DNA of 64,000 bases from Paenibacillus sp. PvR098 (GCF_017833255.1 NZ_JAFIBU010000001.1:558001-622000); one strand, 5' to 3'. Positions 36,172-44,792 are shown, numbered from the stretch's first letter. Notes: generated by a model not told the origin, from the sequence alone. Translations and numbers: made by a program.

Positions 36172-37524
36172 ATGTCCAGTACAGTGAATATACCAGGACC
36201 CAAGGGGCTGCCGATCTCGGGTAATTTGCTCGCGTTTCGCAAGGATCCGCTAGGTTTTCTCGTTAAAGCGCAGCGGGAATACGGAGATGTGGTGCATATT
36301 CGTTTTGGACCGTCCCGTCATGTATATTTGATCAGCGATCCTGAGTATATAAAAGAGGTATTAGTAACAAAGCAGAACGCCTTTCGCAAGGCGAAAGGCT
36401 TGCAAACGGCCAAAGCGGTTGTGGGCGAAGGGATTCTCACGAGCGAAGGCGAAGCGCATATGCTGCAGCGCAGGTTGCTACAGCCTTCCTTTCGCAAGGA
36501 TCGAATTGGACGTTATGCGGAGGTTATGGTGGACTATACGGATCGAATGCTGCAGAGCTGGAGCCTTGGTGAGACGCGTATCGTTACAGACGATATGATG
36601 CAGTTGACGCTAGATATTATCACGCACACCATGTTTGGGACAAGTATCACCAGCGGAGTGGAAGAGATCGGTCATGCCATAGAAGTGGGTATGAAATATG
36701 TAACCCATAAAGCGTCTTCCATATTCGATATTCCCGACATGATACCAACCCGAAGCAACGTGGAATTCAAGCAAGCGGCCAAAACGCTGGATGAGGTGAT
36801 CTTCGGCATCATAGACCAGCGAAGGAAGCATCCCGAACCGGGCAGAGGAGATCTGCTATCCATGCTGCTTGATGCTCGTGATGAAGAGACAGGAACGGGG
36901 ATGAGCAATAAGCAGGTACGGGATGAGGTGATGACCATTTTCCTTGCAGGTCATGAAACGACGGCGAACACGCTGTCCTGGACATGGTATTTGCTGTCTC
37001 AGCATCCGGAAACGGAGAAGAAATTTCATGAGGAGCTGGACCGTGTATTAGGCGGGCGCAAGCCCACGCATGATGATTTGAATCGACTGGAGTATACCCA
37101 GCAGATTGTCTGGGAGTCTATGCGTATATATCCAGCCGTATGGGCCGTGAACCGTGAAGTGTACGAGGAGGTTGAGATTGGCGGTCGCACGTACACGCCG
37201 GGGGACACGCTGATGATGAGTCAATTTGTGATGCATCGAAATCCGAAATATTATGAGCAGGCGGAACGTTTTTTGCCTGAACGCTTTGCGGGAGATATGC
37301 TCAAGCAAATCCCTGCGTTCGCCTATTTTCCGTTTGGTGGAGGCCCCCGGGTGTGTATCGGGAATCATTTTGCTCTGATGGAAGCAACGCTGCTTCTAGC
37401 AACGATCGGAACCCGTTATCAACTGCGTATGGCGCCTGATCACCGCCTTGTGGAGCTGGAGCCTCTCGTGACGCTCAGGCCGAAGTACGGACTTAAGATG
37501 GTCGTGTCGGAAAGGAAAGCATAA
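36172..37524 (+). CDS. Cytochrome P450
   Basis: A soluble, 450-residue heme mono-oxygenase. Key motifs are the I-helix AGHETTANTLSW (Ala259-Thr264), the K-helix ExxR (Glu315, Arg318) and the heme loop FPFGGGPRVCIGNHFA with the thiolate Cys395. No membrane anchor, reductase fusion, ferredoxin or biosynthetic neighbour is visible, so the redox partner and substrate are unknown. AGGAGGAATGCG precedes ATG 36172. It is an accessory gene inserted after ricA, where Bacillus has cotE/mutS. Confidence 0.93.
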   Translation: MSSTVNIPGPKGLPISGNLLAFRKDPLGFLVKAQREYGDVVHIRFGPSRHVYLISDPEYIKEVLVTKQNAFRKAKGLQTAKAVVGEGILTSEGEAHMLQRRLLQPSFRKDRIGRYAEVMVDYTDRMLQSWSLGETRIVTDDMMQLTLDIITHTMFGTSITSGVEEIGHAIEVGMKYVTHKASSIFDIPDMIPTRSNVEFKQAAKTLDEVIFGIIDQRRKHPEPGRGDLLSMLLDARDEETGTGMSNKQVRDEVMTIFLAGHETTANTLSWTWYLLSQHPETEKKFHEELDRVLGGRKPTHDDLNRLEYTQQIVWESMRIYPAVWAVNREVYEEVEIGGRTYTPGDTLMMSQFVMHRNPKYYEQAERFLPERFAGDMLKQIPAFAYFPFGGGPRVCIGNHFALMEATLLLATIGTRYQLRMAPDHRLVELEPLVTLRPKYGLKMVVSERKA

Positions 37525-37587
37525 TTTGCGGGAAAAGCGGACATCCTTCTTTTACATCAAAAAAAGGTACAGAAGGAGGCTTGCGAA

Positions 37588-37740
37588 GTGGACCTCGTCA
37601 AATTTACGATACATCCTCAAAATGAAGCTGAGCTGAAGGCACTGATTGATGAAATCAATGCCCATTCCGTACTCACAGATACGGAGAAGCAGCAGTTGTT
37701 GGAAGAGCTGAATGACCTGCATTATGAAGTGGAGAAATAA
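37588..37740 (+). CDS. Small conserved-looking protein, 50 residues
   Basis: A short frame with a very good ribosome site (AAGGAGG 37573-37579) eight bases before GTG 37588 and stop TAA 37738-37740. The product is acidic and probably helical: VDLVKFTIHPQNEAELKALI, then DEINAHSVLTDTEKQQLLEE. It follows the P450 gene by 63 bases and a terminator hairpin follows, which supports a real gene. Function unknown. Confidence 0.7.
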   Translation: MDLVKFTIHPQNEAELKALIDEINAHSVLTDTEKQQLLEELNDLHYEVEK

Positions 37741-37748
37741 AATAAACG

Positions 37749-37789
37749 AGACCCTTAGACCATTCTGCTCGAAGGCTGACGGGTCTTTT
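37749..37789 (+). terminator. Weak terminator before nikR
   Basis: AGACCC (37749-37754) and GGGTCT (37781-37786) pair around a 26-base loop, followed by TTTT. Confidence 0.45.
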
Positions 37790-37822
37790 GGCGAAAGTAG
37801 GAAGTACACCTTCGGAATTCAT

Positions 37823-37857
37823 CTTGTCGGGGAGTTGTGATACAATATATCGACAAG
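37823..37857 (+). repeat. Inverted repeat over the nikR promoter region
   Basis: CTTGTCG (37823-37829) and CGACAAG (37851-37857) are perfect inverted copies 21 bases apart. Between them lie TTGTGATACAA and a possible -10 TACAAT (37841-37846). The position 25 bases before the GTG start suggests an autoregulatory operator; spacing differs from the E. coli NikR site. Confidence 0.5.
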
Positions 37858-37881
37858 CGTGATTGAATGAGGTGAATGGCG

Positions 37882-38334
37882 GTGGAGAAAGACATCTTAA
37901 CCAGGTTCGGCGTGTCCATGCCGGAAGAACTGGTCAAGCAGTTTGACCAGTATATTACTGAACAAGGCTACACTAACCGATCCGAGGCGATTCGGGATTT
38001 AGTGAGAAGAGTGCTGCTTGAGCCAGGAGGCTTGCCGGGAGACCAGCTTGTGGCGGGAACGATCGTGATGGTATATGATCATCATATGACAGATCTCCCG
38101 CTGTATCTGATGGAACTGCAGCATGATTATCATCATCATATTATTTCTACGATGCATGTCCATCTGAACCACGATCAATGTCTTGAAATTATTGCTGTCC
38201 GCGGTAATCTTTCTGAGCTAAGAGAGCTTAAGCAAAAAATACAAGTACAAAAAGGTGTATTGTACGCTGAGCTGTCCGTTACTTACGTAGATGAGCATGG
38301 AACAAACGATTCGAAGAATCATCATCATACATAG
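37882..38334 (+). CDS. nikR: Nickel-responsive regulator NikR
   Basis: A 150-residue ribbon-helix-helix regulator. The DNA-binding part is ILTRFGVSMPEELVKQFD with GYTNRSEAIRDLVR; the C-terminal ACT-like domain keeps the nickel ligands in HDYHHHIISTMHVHLNHDQC, as in E. coli NikR. GTG 37882 is preferred because AGGTGA is adjacent to the ATG six bases upstream. No nickel gene is next to it; the likely target is the ABC importer at 52.4-57.5 kb (inference). Confidence 0.93.
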   Translation: MEKDILTRFGVSMPEELVKQFDQYITEQGYTNRSEAIRDLVRRVLLEPGGLPGDQLVAGTIVMVYDHHMTDLPLYLMELQHDYHHHIISTMHVHLNHDQCLEIIAVRGNLSELRELKQKIQVQKGVLYAELSVTYVDEHGTNDSKNHHHT

Positions 38335-38372
38335 AATAAGGGCCCGGGTTTTATTAGCCGGGTCCTTATTCT
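38333..38372 (+). terminator. Terminator after nikR
   Basis: A long stem (arms about 38333-38345 and 38358-38371; core AATAAGG/CCTTATT plus CCGG/CCGG) beginning in the nikR stop codon. There is no strong T run, so efficiency is uncertain. Confidence 0.65.
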
Positions 38373-38512
38373 ATGATGGCGCGAAAGACAACATTGAAAT
38401 TCAATGTATAAGACGACCCATAAACCGAAGAAACTAAACCCAGCGTATGTTTGGCTTGTCCTGACGGACATCTGTGCGTATGCTCCGATAGATAGGCAAA
38501 GGAGGTATTCAT

Positions 38513-38857
38513 ATGGAACGAAAATGGGGGATCATTGCCATCGGTTTGGCGATCGCTGTGGGTCTCACGGCTTGTGGTGGAGGCAGCAGCGATGAGGCCG
38601 CCAAACCGCCTCAAGCGGCTGATGGAGGAGGTACGGTGAATGCGGAAGCGATATACAGGAGCAACTGTGTCACCTGTCATGGCGCCGACCTGACGGGGGG
38701 ATCGGGTCCGAATCTGCAGAAAGTCGGAGCCAGGCTGAGTAAGGATCAAATCGTGGCTAAAATCGAGAACGGCGGCGCTGGGATGCCGGCATATAAAAAT
38801 ACGCTGGAAGATAACGAGATCGCTGCACTGGCTGAGTGGCTGTCGACTAAGAAGTAG
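38513..38857 (+). CDS. cccB: Cytochrome c-551 type lipoprotein
   Basis: A 114-residue exported heme protein tethered by lipid: lipobox LTAC near residue 21, a Gly/Ser/Pro-rich tether, the heme-binding motif CVTCH and an axial methionine in GGAGMPAYKN. It carries electrons at the outer face of the membrane. AAAGGAGGT lies before ATG 38513. The resemblance is to CccB of Bacillus. Confidence 0.92.
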   Translation: MERKWGIIAIGLAIAVGLTACGGGSSDEAAKPPQAADGGGTVNAEAIYRSNCVTCHGADLTGGSGPNLQKVGARLSKDQIVAKIENGGAGMPAYKNTLEDNEIAALAEWLSTKK

Positions 38858-38864
38858 GGCGTGA

Positions 38865-38903
38865 GAAGGAGAGGACGTTTGCAGAACGTCCTCTCCTTCT
38901 TCA
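38865..38903 (+). terminator. Terminator after the cytochrome c gene
   Basis: A perfect 15-bp stem (38865-38879 with 38885-38899) with a five-base loop, followed by TTCAT. Confidence 0.85.
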
Positions 38904-39017
38904 TAAATTTGTCATCGAATATCATGGGACGGAGTGTTTTTTCTTGTCGTTTTGTGGTATTTTGATAGACAAAAGCATCAATTAGCTATACGTAACCGAA
39001 AGGGGTCTATCAGCAAC

Positions 39018-39203
39018 ATGGCTACTATTATTCTACTACTGTGCTTGATTGTTATGGGTTCGTTTTTTAGCGCAGCCTTTGTTTTGTTTTTTCAGAAAAG
39101 AACAACCAATGGATACATTTTCACCGTTCTTGGATTGATCAGCGCGGCCATCTTTTATTATGCCATTTTTAAAGGCTGGCTTGTTCTGCCAGAGGCTCAA
39201 TAA
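39018..39203 (+). CDS. Small membrane protein, 61 residues
   Basis: Two hydrophobic segments (ATIILLLCLIVMGSFFSAAF and GYIFTVLGLISAAIFYYAIF) separated by a short charged turn. ATG 39018 with AAAGGGG (38999-39005) 12 bases upstream; an in-frame ATG at 38934 is possible but lacks a site. The stop is two bases before ywbE, suggesting co-expression. Function unknown. Confidence 0.7.
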   Translation: MATIILLLCLIVMGSFFSAAFVLFFQKRTTNGYIFTVLGLISAAIFYYAIFKGWLVLPEAQ

Positions 39204-39205
39204 AC

Positions 39206-39406
39206 ATGGACGGACGGAATCGTAAAGACATTGCGCCCGGTGTGGAAGTGGATATTGTTCTGAAGCAGGATCAGCGAACCGGCAGGCTCACTCGCGGTAT
39301 CGTGAAGGATCTGCTCACAAACTCAGCGACACATCCTCATGGCATCAAGGTGAGGCTTAGAAACGGACTAATCGGGCGAGTCAAGCAAATCATTAAGCCT
39401 AAATAG
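39206..39406 (+). CDS. ywbE: YwbE family protein
   Basis: A 66-residue protein of the YwbE (DUF2196) family: RKDIAPGVEVDIVLKQDQRT, then GIVKDLLTNSATHPHGIKVR and a basic end. The family is small and of unknown function, with a KOW-like pattern. ATG 39206 starts two bases after the preceding stop, so it is probably translationally coupled. Confidence 0.92.
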   Translation: MDGRNRKDIAPGVEVDIVLKQDQRTGRLTRGIVKDLLTNSATHPHGIKVRLRNGLIGRVKQIIKPK

Positions 39407-39481
39407 ATATAGTTTGCATTCTTCCCGCGTACAATGACGTCATAAGGAACGTAAGTAACGGGAGGCAGGTGGGATTCGCTG

Positions 39482-39615
39482 ATGGAAACGTTCGGTAGAT
39501 GGTTGTCGTTTTTGTTTTTGCATGGATCACACAAAGCACGATTAACATTCCATGGTTTATTTTAATTCCTCTGGTGATTCTAGCTTTCTGGATTGCAGGC
39601 AAGAAGAGCAAATGA
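39482..39615 (+). pseudogene. Small membrane-protein gene with an apparent one-base frameshift
   Basis: ATG 39482, nine bases after AGGTGGG, opens METFGRW and then shifts out of frame. The -1/+2 frame from 39499 continues VVVFVFAWITQSTINIPWFI and further hydrophobic residues ending KKSK, stopping at TGA 39613-39615, which overlaps the next ATG. One extra G at about 39501 would join them into a 44-residue single-span protein. It may be a true pseudogene, a sequencing error, or two tiny genes. Confidence 0.45.
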
Positions 39616-40034
39616 GCAAAGAACCAGACGCTTTTGCGTCGTATCCTTGCGCTTCGGTGCCTTTCTTCCCGGCAAGGCCGCCTTCTCATGCGCATATGTT
39701 CCGTAACTGGTCTGTACCTGAAATGGGTCATACGCATCTTATTGAATTATTCACGTATCCGGTTAACGGCAGCGCAACGGATCGGCATGTACACACATAT
39801 CAAGGTCATACCGCTATGGCTGCCGGACACTTTCACCGTTTTCTAAGTACGACGGGTCCCGCGATCCCATTGCCGGATGGTTCGCATTATCACGTCATTG
39901 ACGGAGTGGTCGATGATGAGCCGTTCGAGTTTAAGGGGGGCTTTTATGTCACGGTGACACGGCTGAAGCGGCATACCCATAGGTTTTGGGGATCTACCGG
40001 GAGTGGTCTCGGCTATGAGCCGCCGGATTGGTAG
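39612..40034 (+). CDS. ymaF: YmaF family histidine-rich protein
   Basis: A 140-residue protein with many His pairs: SHAHMFRNW, GHTHLIELFTYPVN, DRHVHTYQGHT, GHFHRF, SHYHVIDG and RHTHRF. This repeated pattern is that of YmaF of Bacillus and suggests metal binding, but no function is established. ATG 39612 overlaps the stop of the preceding frame. It has no signal peptide. Confidence 0.85.
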   Translation: MSKEPDAFASYPCASVPFFPARPPSHAHMFRNWSVPEMGHTHLIELFTYPVNGSATDRHVHTYQGHTAMAAGHFHRFLSTTGPAIPLPDGSHYHVIDGVVDDEPFEFKGGFYVTVTRLKRHTHRFWGSTGSGLGYEPPDW

Positions 40035-40050
40035 AATAACACATGGAATC

Positions 40051-40083
40051 AAAGACTCGCCCATTGGAGCCGGGTCTTTTTCT
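40051..40083 (+). terminator. Terminator after ymaF
   Basis: AAAGACTCG (40051-40059) pairs with CGGGTCTTT (40071-40079), with one G-U pair, followed by T. Confidence 0.85.
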
Positions 40084-40242
40084 GTTTCTTATGAATTCAG
40101 TGTATTCTGATCTGTTTTACCAACATTAATCCATTGTGAATAAAACTTGTATATTTAACAGATTGAAAATTATTTTTATTGAAAGATAATAGAGAAAAAG
40201 AGTGTATTATTGGGATTCATACAAAAATGGTCAAAATCATTA

Positions 40243-40271
40243 TTTCAAAATGGAATAAAGTCAGGTATAAT
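40243..40271 (+). promoter_or_regulatory. Promoter of the chromate transporter genes
   Basis: Perfect TATAAT (40266-40271) with a weak -35 TTTCAA (40243-40248), 17 bases apart, in the AT-rich 220-base gap after the ymaF terminator. Confidence 0.55.
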
Positions 40272-40304
40272 AGAAGTAATATTATAGGAAACGGGGGGAG
40301 TCAC

Positions 40305-40955
40305 GTGAAAAGCCGGAAAAATTCATTTAAGCAATGGGCGAGCATTTTTTGGACATTTTTTAAAATCGGCCCTGTCACCTTCGGCGGCGGATACGCGATG
40401 ATTCCTGCCATTGAGAGGGAAGTAGTGGATAAGCAGCAGTGGATTACACACGATGAGATGAGCGGGGTTTTGTCTGTAGCCGGATCGGCACCGGGAGGAA
40501 TCGGGGTCAATGCTGCCTCATTCATCGGGTATCGATTGGCGGGAATTCCAGGTGCGGCGGCGGCGGTAGCCGGGATTACACTGCCGACATTCGTCATTGT
40601 GTTCTTACTGAGCCTCGGCTTCAGTCAAGTTGTTGGCCATCCGAAAGTCACTGCGGCGTTTCAAGGCATTCAAGGCGCGATTGCAGCGCTCATTCTTATA
40701 TCGGCCTACAACATGGGCAAAACATCCGTGGTGGATCGAACGACATTGGCCACGGCAGCGAGTACGGTTGTGCTGCTTCTGGTGTTTCATTTTTCCCCTA
40801 TTGCACTCATTGTTGTCGGATTGGTTATCGGGCATTTGCTTATTCTTATAAAAAATAAACTTGGGGTTGTTGTGAGCTTCAATAACGAGCTTGCAGCAGC
40901 TACGACATCTACGAGCTATAAATATTCAGACTATTATATAGCTGACGGGATTTGA
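40305..40955 (+). CDS. Chromate transporter subunit 1 (CHR family)
   Basis: A 216-residue half-size CHR protein with the family motif FKIGPVTFGGGYAMIPAIEREVV near the N-terminus and about six hydrophobic segments. CHR proteins export chromate; short ones work as heteromeric pairs. GTG 40305 follows GGGGGAG; an in-frame ATG 126 bases earlier is rejected because it lies across the promoter. It is paired with the next gene. Confidence 0.92.
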   Translation: MKSRKNSFKQWASIFWTFFKIGPVTFGGGYAMIPAIEREVVDKQQWITHDEMSGVLSVAGSAPGGIGVNAASFIGYRLAGIPGAAAAVAGITLPTFVIVFLLSLGFSQVVGHPKVTAAFQGIQGAIAALILISAYNMGKTSVVDRTTLATAASTVVLLLVFHFSPIALIVVGLVIGHLLILIKNKLGVVVSFNNELAAATTSTSYKYSDYYIADGI

Positions 40956-40973
40956 TGATTCGGGGTGTTCCAT

Positions 40974-41510
40974 ATGCTGATGAGCTTGTTTTTTGTTTTC
41001 TTGCAAATTGGGTTCGTGTCGTTCGGCGGGGGCTACGCCATGATTCCGGTTATTCGTCATGAGGTGCTGCAGCATGGCTGGATCTCCCAACAGGAGTTTA
41101 ATGACCTGGTTGCCCTTGCGGGGATGTCACCAGGGCCTATTGTTACGAATATTGCGACTTTAATAGGCTATAAAACGGCAGGTATCGGCGGAGCGGTGCT
41201 TTCTACTTTAGGAATGGTGCTGCCTTCGCTAATCCTGATCATCGTGATTTCGGCCTTTTATTATAAAGTACAAAAGGCGAATTGGGTACAAGCGACGTTC
41301 TATGGGTTAAAGCCTGTAGTGACGGGGATGATCGTATATGCAGCGATTCATTTCGGAATACCGAACGGGGGTTTTGGTCTGCTTTCCTGGCATACGGCCG
41401 GCACTTTGATCATCATTGCGCTATGTATCGTCGCGCTGCTGAAATACCGGGTGCACCCGCTCGCTGTAATCGCTATGTCCGGCCTTCTCGGTATTGCTTT
41501 CTTTCATTAA
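40974..41510 (+). CDS. Chromate transporter subunit 2 (CHR family)
   Basis: The 178-residue second half, with QIGFVSFGGGYAMIPVIRHEV and GMSPGPIVTNIATLIGYK. Start ATG 40974 follows GGGGTG; GTG 40965 overlaps this site. It lies 18 bases after subunit 1, and the pair corresponds to the two-gene CHR systems of Bacillus. Confidence 0.92.
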   Translation: MLMSLFFVFLQIGFVSFGGGYAMIPVIRHEVLQHGWISQQEFNDLVALAGMSPGPIVTNIATLIGYKTAGIGGAVLSTLGMVLPSLILIIVISAFYYKVQKANWVQATFYGLKPVVTGMIVYAAIHFGIPNGGFGLLSWHTAGTLIIIALCIVALLKYRVHPLAVIAMSGLLGIAFFH

Positions 41511-41519
41511 ACCTGACAC

Positions 41520-41549
41520 AAGCCCCGGCAGTTCGGGGCTTTATTTCTT
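41520..41549 (+). terminator. Terminator after the chromate transporter genes
   Basis: AAGCCCCG (41520-41527) pairs perfectly with CGGGGCTT (41534-41541), followed by TATTTCTTTT. Confidence 0.85.
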
Positions 41550-41656
41550 TTGCTAAGGCTGGGAACAGATTCTCAGAGGACATCAATAAGAAGGTTTTCT
41601 TGTTCCCGCATATGGTACAATGAAGGATGAATTGTTGGAAATCGGAGTGATGTTCA

Positions 41657-44161
41657 TTGTTGAAGCTTCCTGTTGAATCTGTCCTGCCGGAATTAAAGGA
41701 CAAGCTCAGAACGCATAACAACGCGGTACTGATTGCAGCGCCGGGAGCAGGGAAAACGACCCGTGTTCCGCTTGAGCTGTTTTCCGAGCCGTGGCTGGAG
41801 GATCGGAAGATCGTTATGCTGGAGCCCCGACGTTTGGCTGCAAGGGCTGCCGCACGCTTTATGGCTGCGTTGCTCGGCGAACAGGTCGGGGAGACTGTAG
41901 GTTACCGGGTGCGCTCGGATACGAAAGTCAGCGCAAAAACCCGGATCGAAGTGATGACCGAAGGGGTACTGACCCGGTTGCTGCAATGCGATCCGGCACT
42001 CGAGGATGTGGGGCTCGTTATTTTTGATGAGTATCATGAACGCAGTCTCCAGGCGGATCTGGGACTTGCGCTATGTCTGGAGGCCCAAGCTGTTCTTCGG
42101 GAGGATTTACGATTGTTGGTCATGTCCGCCACATTGGATGCCTCACCAGTTGCTGGGCTGCTGAACGATGCTCCAGTGGTAGTAAGTGAAGGCCGCAGCT
42201 TTCCCGTGGAGACACGATATTTGAGCCGACCGCCGGAAGGACGTATTGAACCATTGGTGGTAAGGCAAATCATCGATGCGCTGTCGGCAGGGGAAGGAGA
42301 TATTCTGGTCTTTCTGCCGGGTGCCGGGGAGATTCGGCGTGTGGAAGGGTTGCTTGCCGGCTCGAGCTTGGGGGCTAACGTCCGGGTGGCGCCGCTGTAT
42401 GGTCAAATGCCGCAGGAAGCGCAGGATCGGGCGGTCGGGCCAAGCGCCACAGGCGAACGCAAGATTGTACTGGCGACATCCATCGCCGAATCCAGTCTTA
42501 CAGTCGAAGGGGTACGGATTGTTGTAGATAGCGGGCTAATGAGGGTGCCGCGATTCTCGCCGAGAACAGGGATGACCCGGCTGGAGACCGTCCCCGTATC
42601 TCGCGCTTCGGCGGATCAACGGCGAGGCCGGGCCGGACGTTTGGCGCCCGGTCTGTGCTTCCGGCTTTGGACAGAGCAGGAAGAGAGGAATCTTGCACCC
42701 TATTCGACGCCGGAGATCTTAGAAGCGGATCTGGCACCGCTGGCACTTGAGCTTGCCGCTTGGGGCGTGACCGATCCGGTCAAGCTGGCCTGGCTGAATC
42801 CGCCTCCGGCTGCAGCATATTCGCAGGGCCGGGAGCTGCTCATGCAGCTTGGGGCACTTGATACAGCAGGAGCCATTACCGCTCATGGGCGCCGCATGGC
42901 TGAGCTCGGGATGACGCCCCGGTTAGCGCATATGGTGCTTCAAGCGCTGCCTCTGGGCTGCGGGGGGCTGGCATGCGATCTGGCAGCGCTGTTGAGCGAG
43001 CGGGATATGCTTCGCTTTGCTGGCGGAGCCCCCGAATCAGACCTTAGGCTGCGTGTGGAAGCTTTGCTTCACCCAGATGAGCTTCCGGTCGGTTATTCGG
43101 CGGATTCCTCTATCAGGCAACGCGTGAGGACGGAAGCGAAGCAATGGAAGCAGTCACTGAGAATACCGCAGATTCAAGAGAAGGTGGAGGACATTGATTC
43201 CTGCGGATGGCTGCTCGCTTATGCTTACCCCGATCGAATCGCACAAAGCAGAGGCGGCGGACGGTATGTACTGAGCAGCGGACGGGGGGCGGCCTTCGGA
43301 CAACTGCAGTCTTTAGCTTATGCCCCATATTTGGTTGCGGCCGAGCTCGATGACCAAGGAGCAGAGAGCCGAATTCAATTGGCAGCTCCGTTGGATGCGG
43401 AACAATTATACAGGCATAATGCAGAGCGCATCGTAACAGAAGACGTCGTCAGCTGGGACCGCGGGTCTCAAGCCGTTAGGGCTAGGCGGCGTGAGCGGCT
43501 CGGCTCGCTTGTTCTGCGGGATACGCCTATGTCGAACCCGGATCTGGATGAGGTACTGCAGACACTGCTTGCTGGAATAACAGAAGAAGGCTTAACTATT
43601 CTTCCATGGAGTAAAGCCTCCAAGCAGCTCCGGCAGCGTATGCGTTACATGCATCGGTATGCTCCCGAGTGGCCAGATGTATCGGACGCCGGGCTAATTT
43701 CTACGCTGCACTTATGGCTTGCTCCGCATGTGTATGGGATGAGGAGCCGCGACGATCTCCAGCGGTTGAAACTAACAGAAGCGCTTGAATCCATGCTGTC
43801 GTGGTCGCGGCGACAAGCATTGGAGGAGGGTGTGCCAACGCATATTGTGGTGCCTAGCGGATCACGCATACCCGTCGATTATAGCGACCCCGATGCCCCG
43901 GTGCTTGCTGTACGCCTGCAGGAACTTTTTGGGCTTCGGGAGACGCCGCGTATCGCAGGAGGCAAGGTGCCGCTCGTACTTCACCTGCTGTCTCCAGCGC
44001 AGCGTCCGGTGCAAGTGACGAGAGACTTGGCCAGCTTTTGGCGTGAGGCTTATTTTGAGATAAAGAAAGATTTGAAAGGCAGGTATCCTAAGCACTATTG
44101 GCCGGATGATCCACTCGTCGCCGAACCGACTCATCGTGCTAAGCCGCGCAGCCAAGCCTGA
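41657..44161 (+). CDS. hrpB: ATP-dependent RNA helicase HrpB
   Basis: An 834-residue DEAH/RHA helicase: Walker A AAPGAGKTTRVPL (residues 27-39), DEYHERSLQADL near residue 124, SATLD, then QRRGRAGRLAPGLCFRLW and the HrpB-specific C-terminal region. TTG 41657 follows GGAGTGATG. HrpB is common in Proteobacteria and less so in Bacillota; it is high in GC and rich in rare-looking arginine codons compared with neighbours, though not enough to claim recent transfer. Its RNA substrate is unknown. Confidence 0.94.
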   Translation: MLKLPVESVLPELKDKLRTHNNAVLIAAPGAGKTTRVPLELFSEPWLEDRKIVMLEPRRLAARAAARFMAALLGEQVGETVGYRVRSDTKVSAKTRIEVMTEGVLTRLLQCDPALEDVGLVIFDEYHERSLQADLGLALCLEAQAVLREDLRLLVMSATLDASPVAGLLNDAPVVVSEGRSFPVETRYLSRPPEGRIEPLVVRQIIDALSAGEGDILVFLPGAGEIRRVEGLLAGSSLGANVRVAPLYGQMPQEAQDRAVGPSATGERKIVLATSIAESSLTVEGVRIVVDSGLMRVPRFSPRTGMTRLETVPVSRASADQRRGRAGRLAPGLCFRLWTEQEERNLAPYSTPEILEADLAPLALELAAWGVTDPVKLAWLNPPPAAAYSQGRELLMQLGALDTAGAITAHGRRMAELGMTPRLAHMVLQALPLGCGGLACDLAALLSERDMLRFAGGAPESDLRLRVEALLHPDELPVGYSADSSIRQRVRTEAKQWKQSLRIPQIQEKVEDIDSCGWLLAYAYPDRIAQSRGGGRYVLSSGRGAAFGQLQSLAYAPYLVAAELDDQGAESRIQLAAPLDAEQLYRHNAERIVTEDVVSWDRGSQAVRARRRERLGSLVLRDTPMSNPDLDEVLQTLLAGITEEGLTILPWSKASKQLRQRMRYMHRYAPEWPDVSDAGLISTLHLWLAPHVYGMRSRDDLQRLKLTEALESMLSWSRRQALEEGVPTHIVVPSGSRIPVDYSDPDAPVLAVRLQELFGLRETPRIAGGKVPLVLHLLSPAQRPVQVTRDLASFWREAYFEIKKDLKGRYPKHYWPDDPLVAEPTHRAKPRSQA

Positions 44162-44236
44162 TATACATTTGTATGTACGAAAGCCTATGCTCATCAAAGA
44201 CCCTTTAAGTTTTACATTATTCGGTACGAAATGCAC

Positions 44237-44271
44237 AAAGAGCCGCTCCGATTTTCACGGAGCGGCTCTTT
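44237..44271. terminator. Bidirectional terminator between hrpB and the convergent gene
   Basis: AAAGAGCCGCTCCG (44237-44250) pairs perfectly with CGGAGCGGCTCTTT (44258-44271). A and T flanks on both sides let it serve both strands. Confidence 0.9.
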
Positions 44272-44277
44272 CCTGCT

Positions 44278-44598
44278 TTAATAGCGATATATGTTGGAAT
44301 GCGATTGACCACTTCGGAGAAGCCTCCAGCCGAAATAGATTAATGCGGCGGCGATCACCATATTGAGCAGCATCGGGAGCCAATACAGCATCAGCCCGAC
44401 TCCGGCGGCGATCACCAGCCCGCTGCATATTTTCTTCAATGTCGAGTCCGCCTCAACCCACAGCTTATAGCCAAACCGGAGCATCACCAGAGCAATCAAG
44501 TAAGAGAATAATCCGGCCAGTCCGCCCCAGGAAATTAAACCCCAAACCCCGATTACGATCATAACGGCACCGCTCACACTTTTTACGTTCCATTTCAT
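44278..44598 (-). CDS. Small integral membrane protein (106 residues)
   Basis: Reads from ATG 44598 on the - strand. Four hydrophobic stretches (SGAVMIVIGVWGLISW, LFSYLIALVMLRFG, SGLVIAAGVGLMLYWL, NMVIAAALIYFGW) are linked by short basic turns, resembling the membrane part of LiaI/LiaF-like or DUF5668 proteins, but the match is not secure. The ribosome site is GGTG or AAAGGA. It converges with hrpB at a shared terminator. Function unknown. Confidence 0.7.
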   Translation of the reverse strand: MKWNVKSVSGAVMIVIGVWGLISWGGLAGLFSYLIALVMLRFGYKLWVEADSTLKKICSGLVIAAGVGLMLYWLPMLLNMVIAAALIYFGWRLLRSGQSHSNIYRY

Positions 44599-44792
44599 AG
44601 TCGTTCACCAGTCCTTTTAGGTTGTCTATGCTTTTATTGTAAAGGATTCAGGGCTTGGTGAAAACCGTCTGAGGGTGGTTGGTTCGACTAGACCTTGGTC
44701 GGGCAAAATCTTTGCATTAATGTTTCCTCGGGATTAGGCTTTTCCTTCAGAGAGCGATATAATTAGGATAATTATGGATAAGAGGAGACGTC

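Noticed and set aside
41657-44161. hrpB as a recently acquired gene
   Set aside because: The base composition is higher in GC than its neighbours, but the gene is found in relatives as far as I recall, and there are no flanking repeats or mobile genes.
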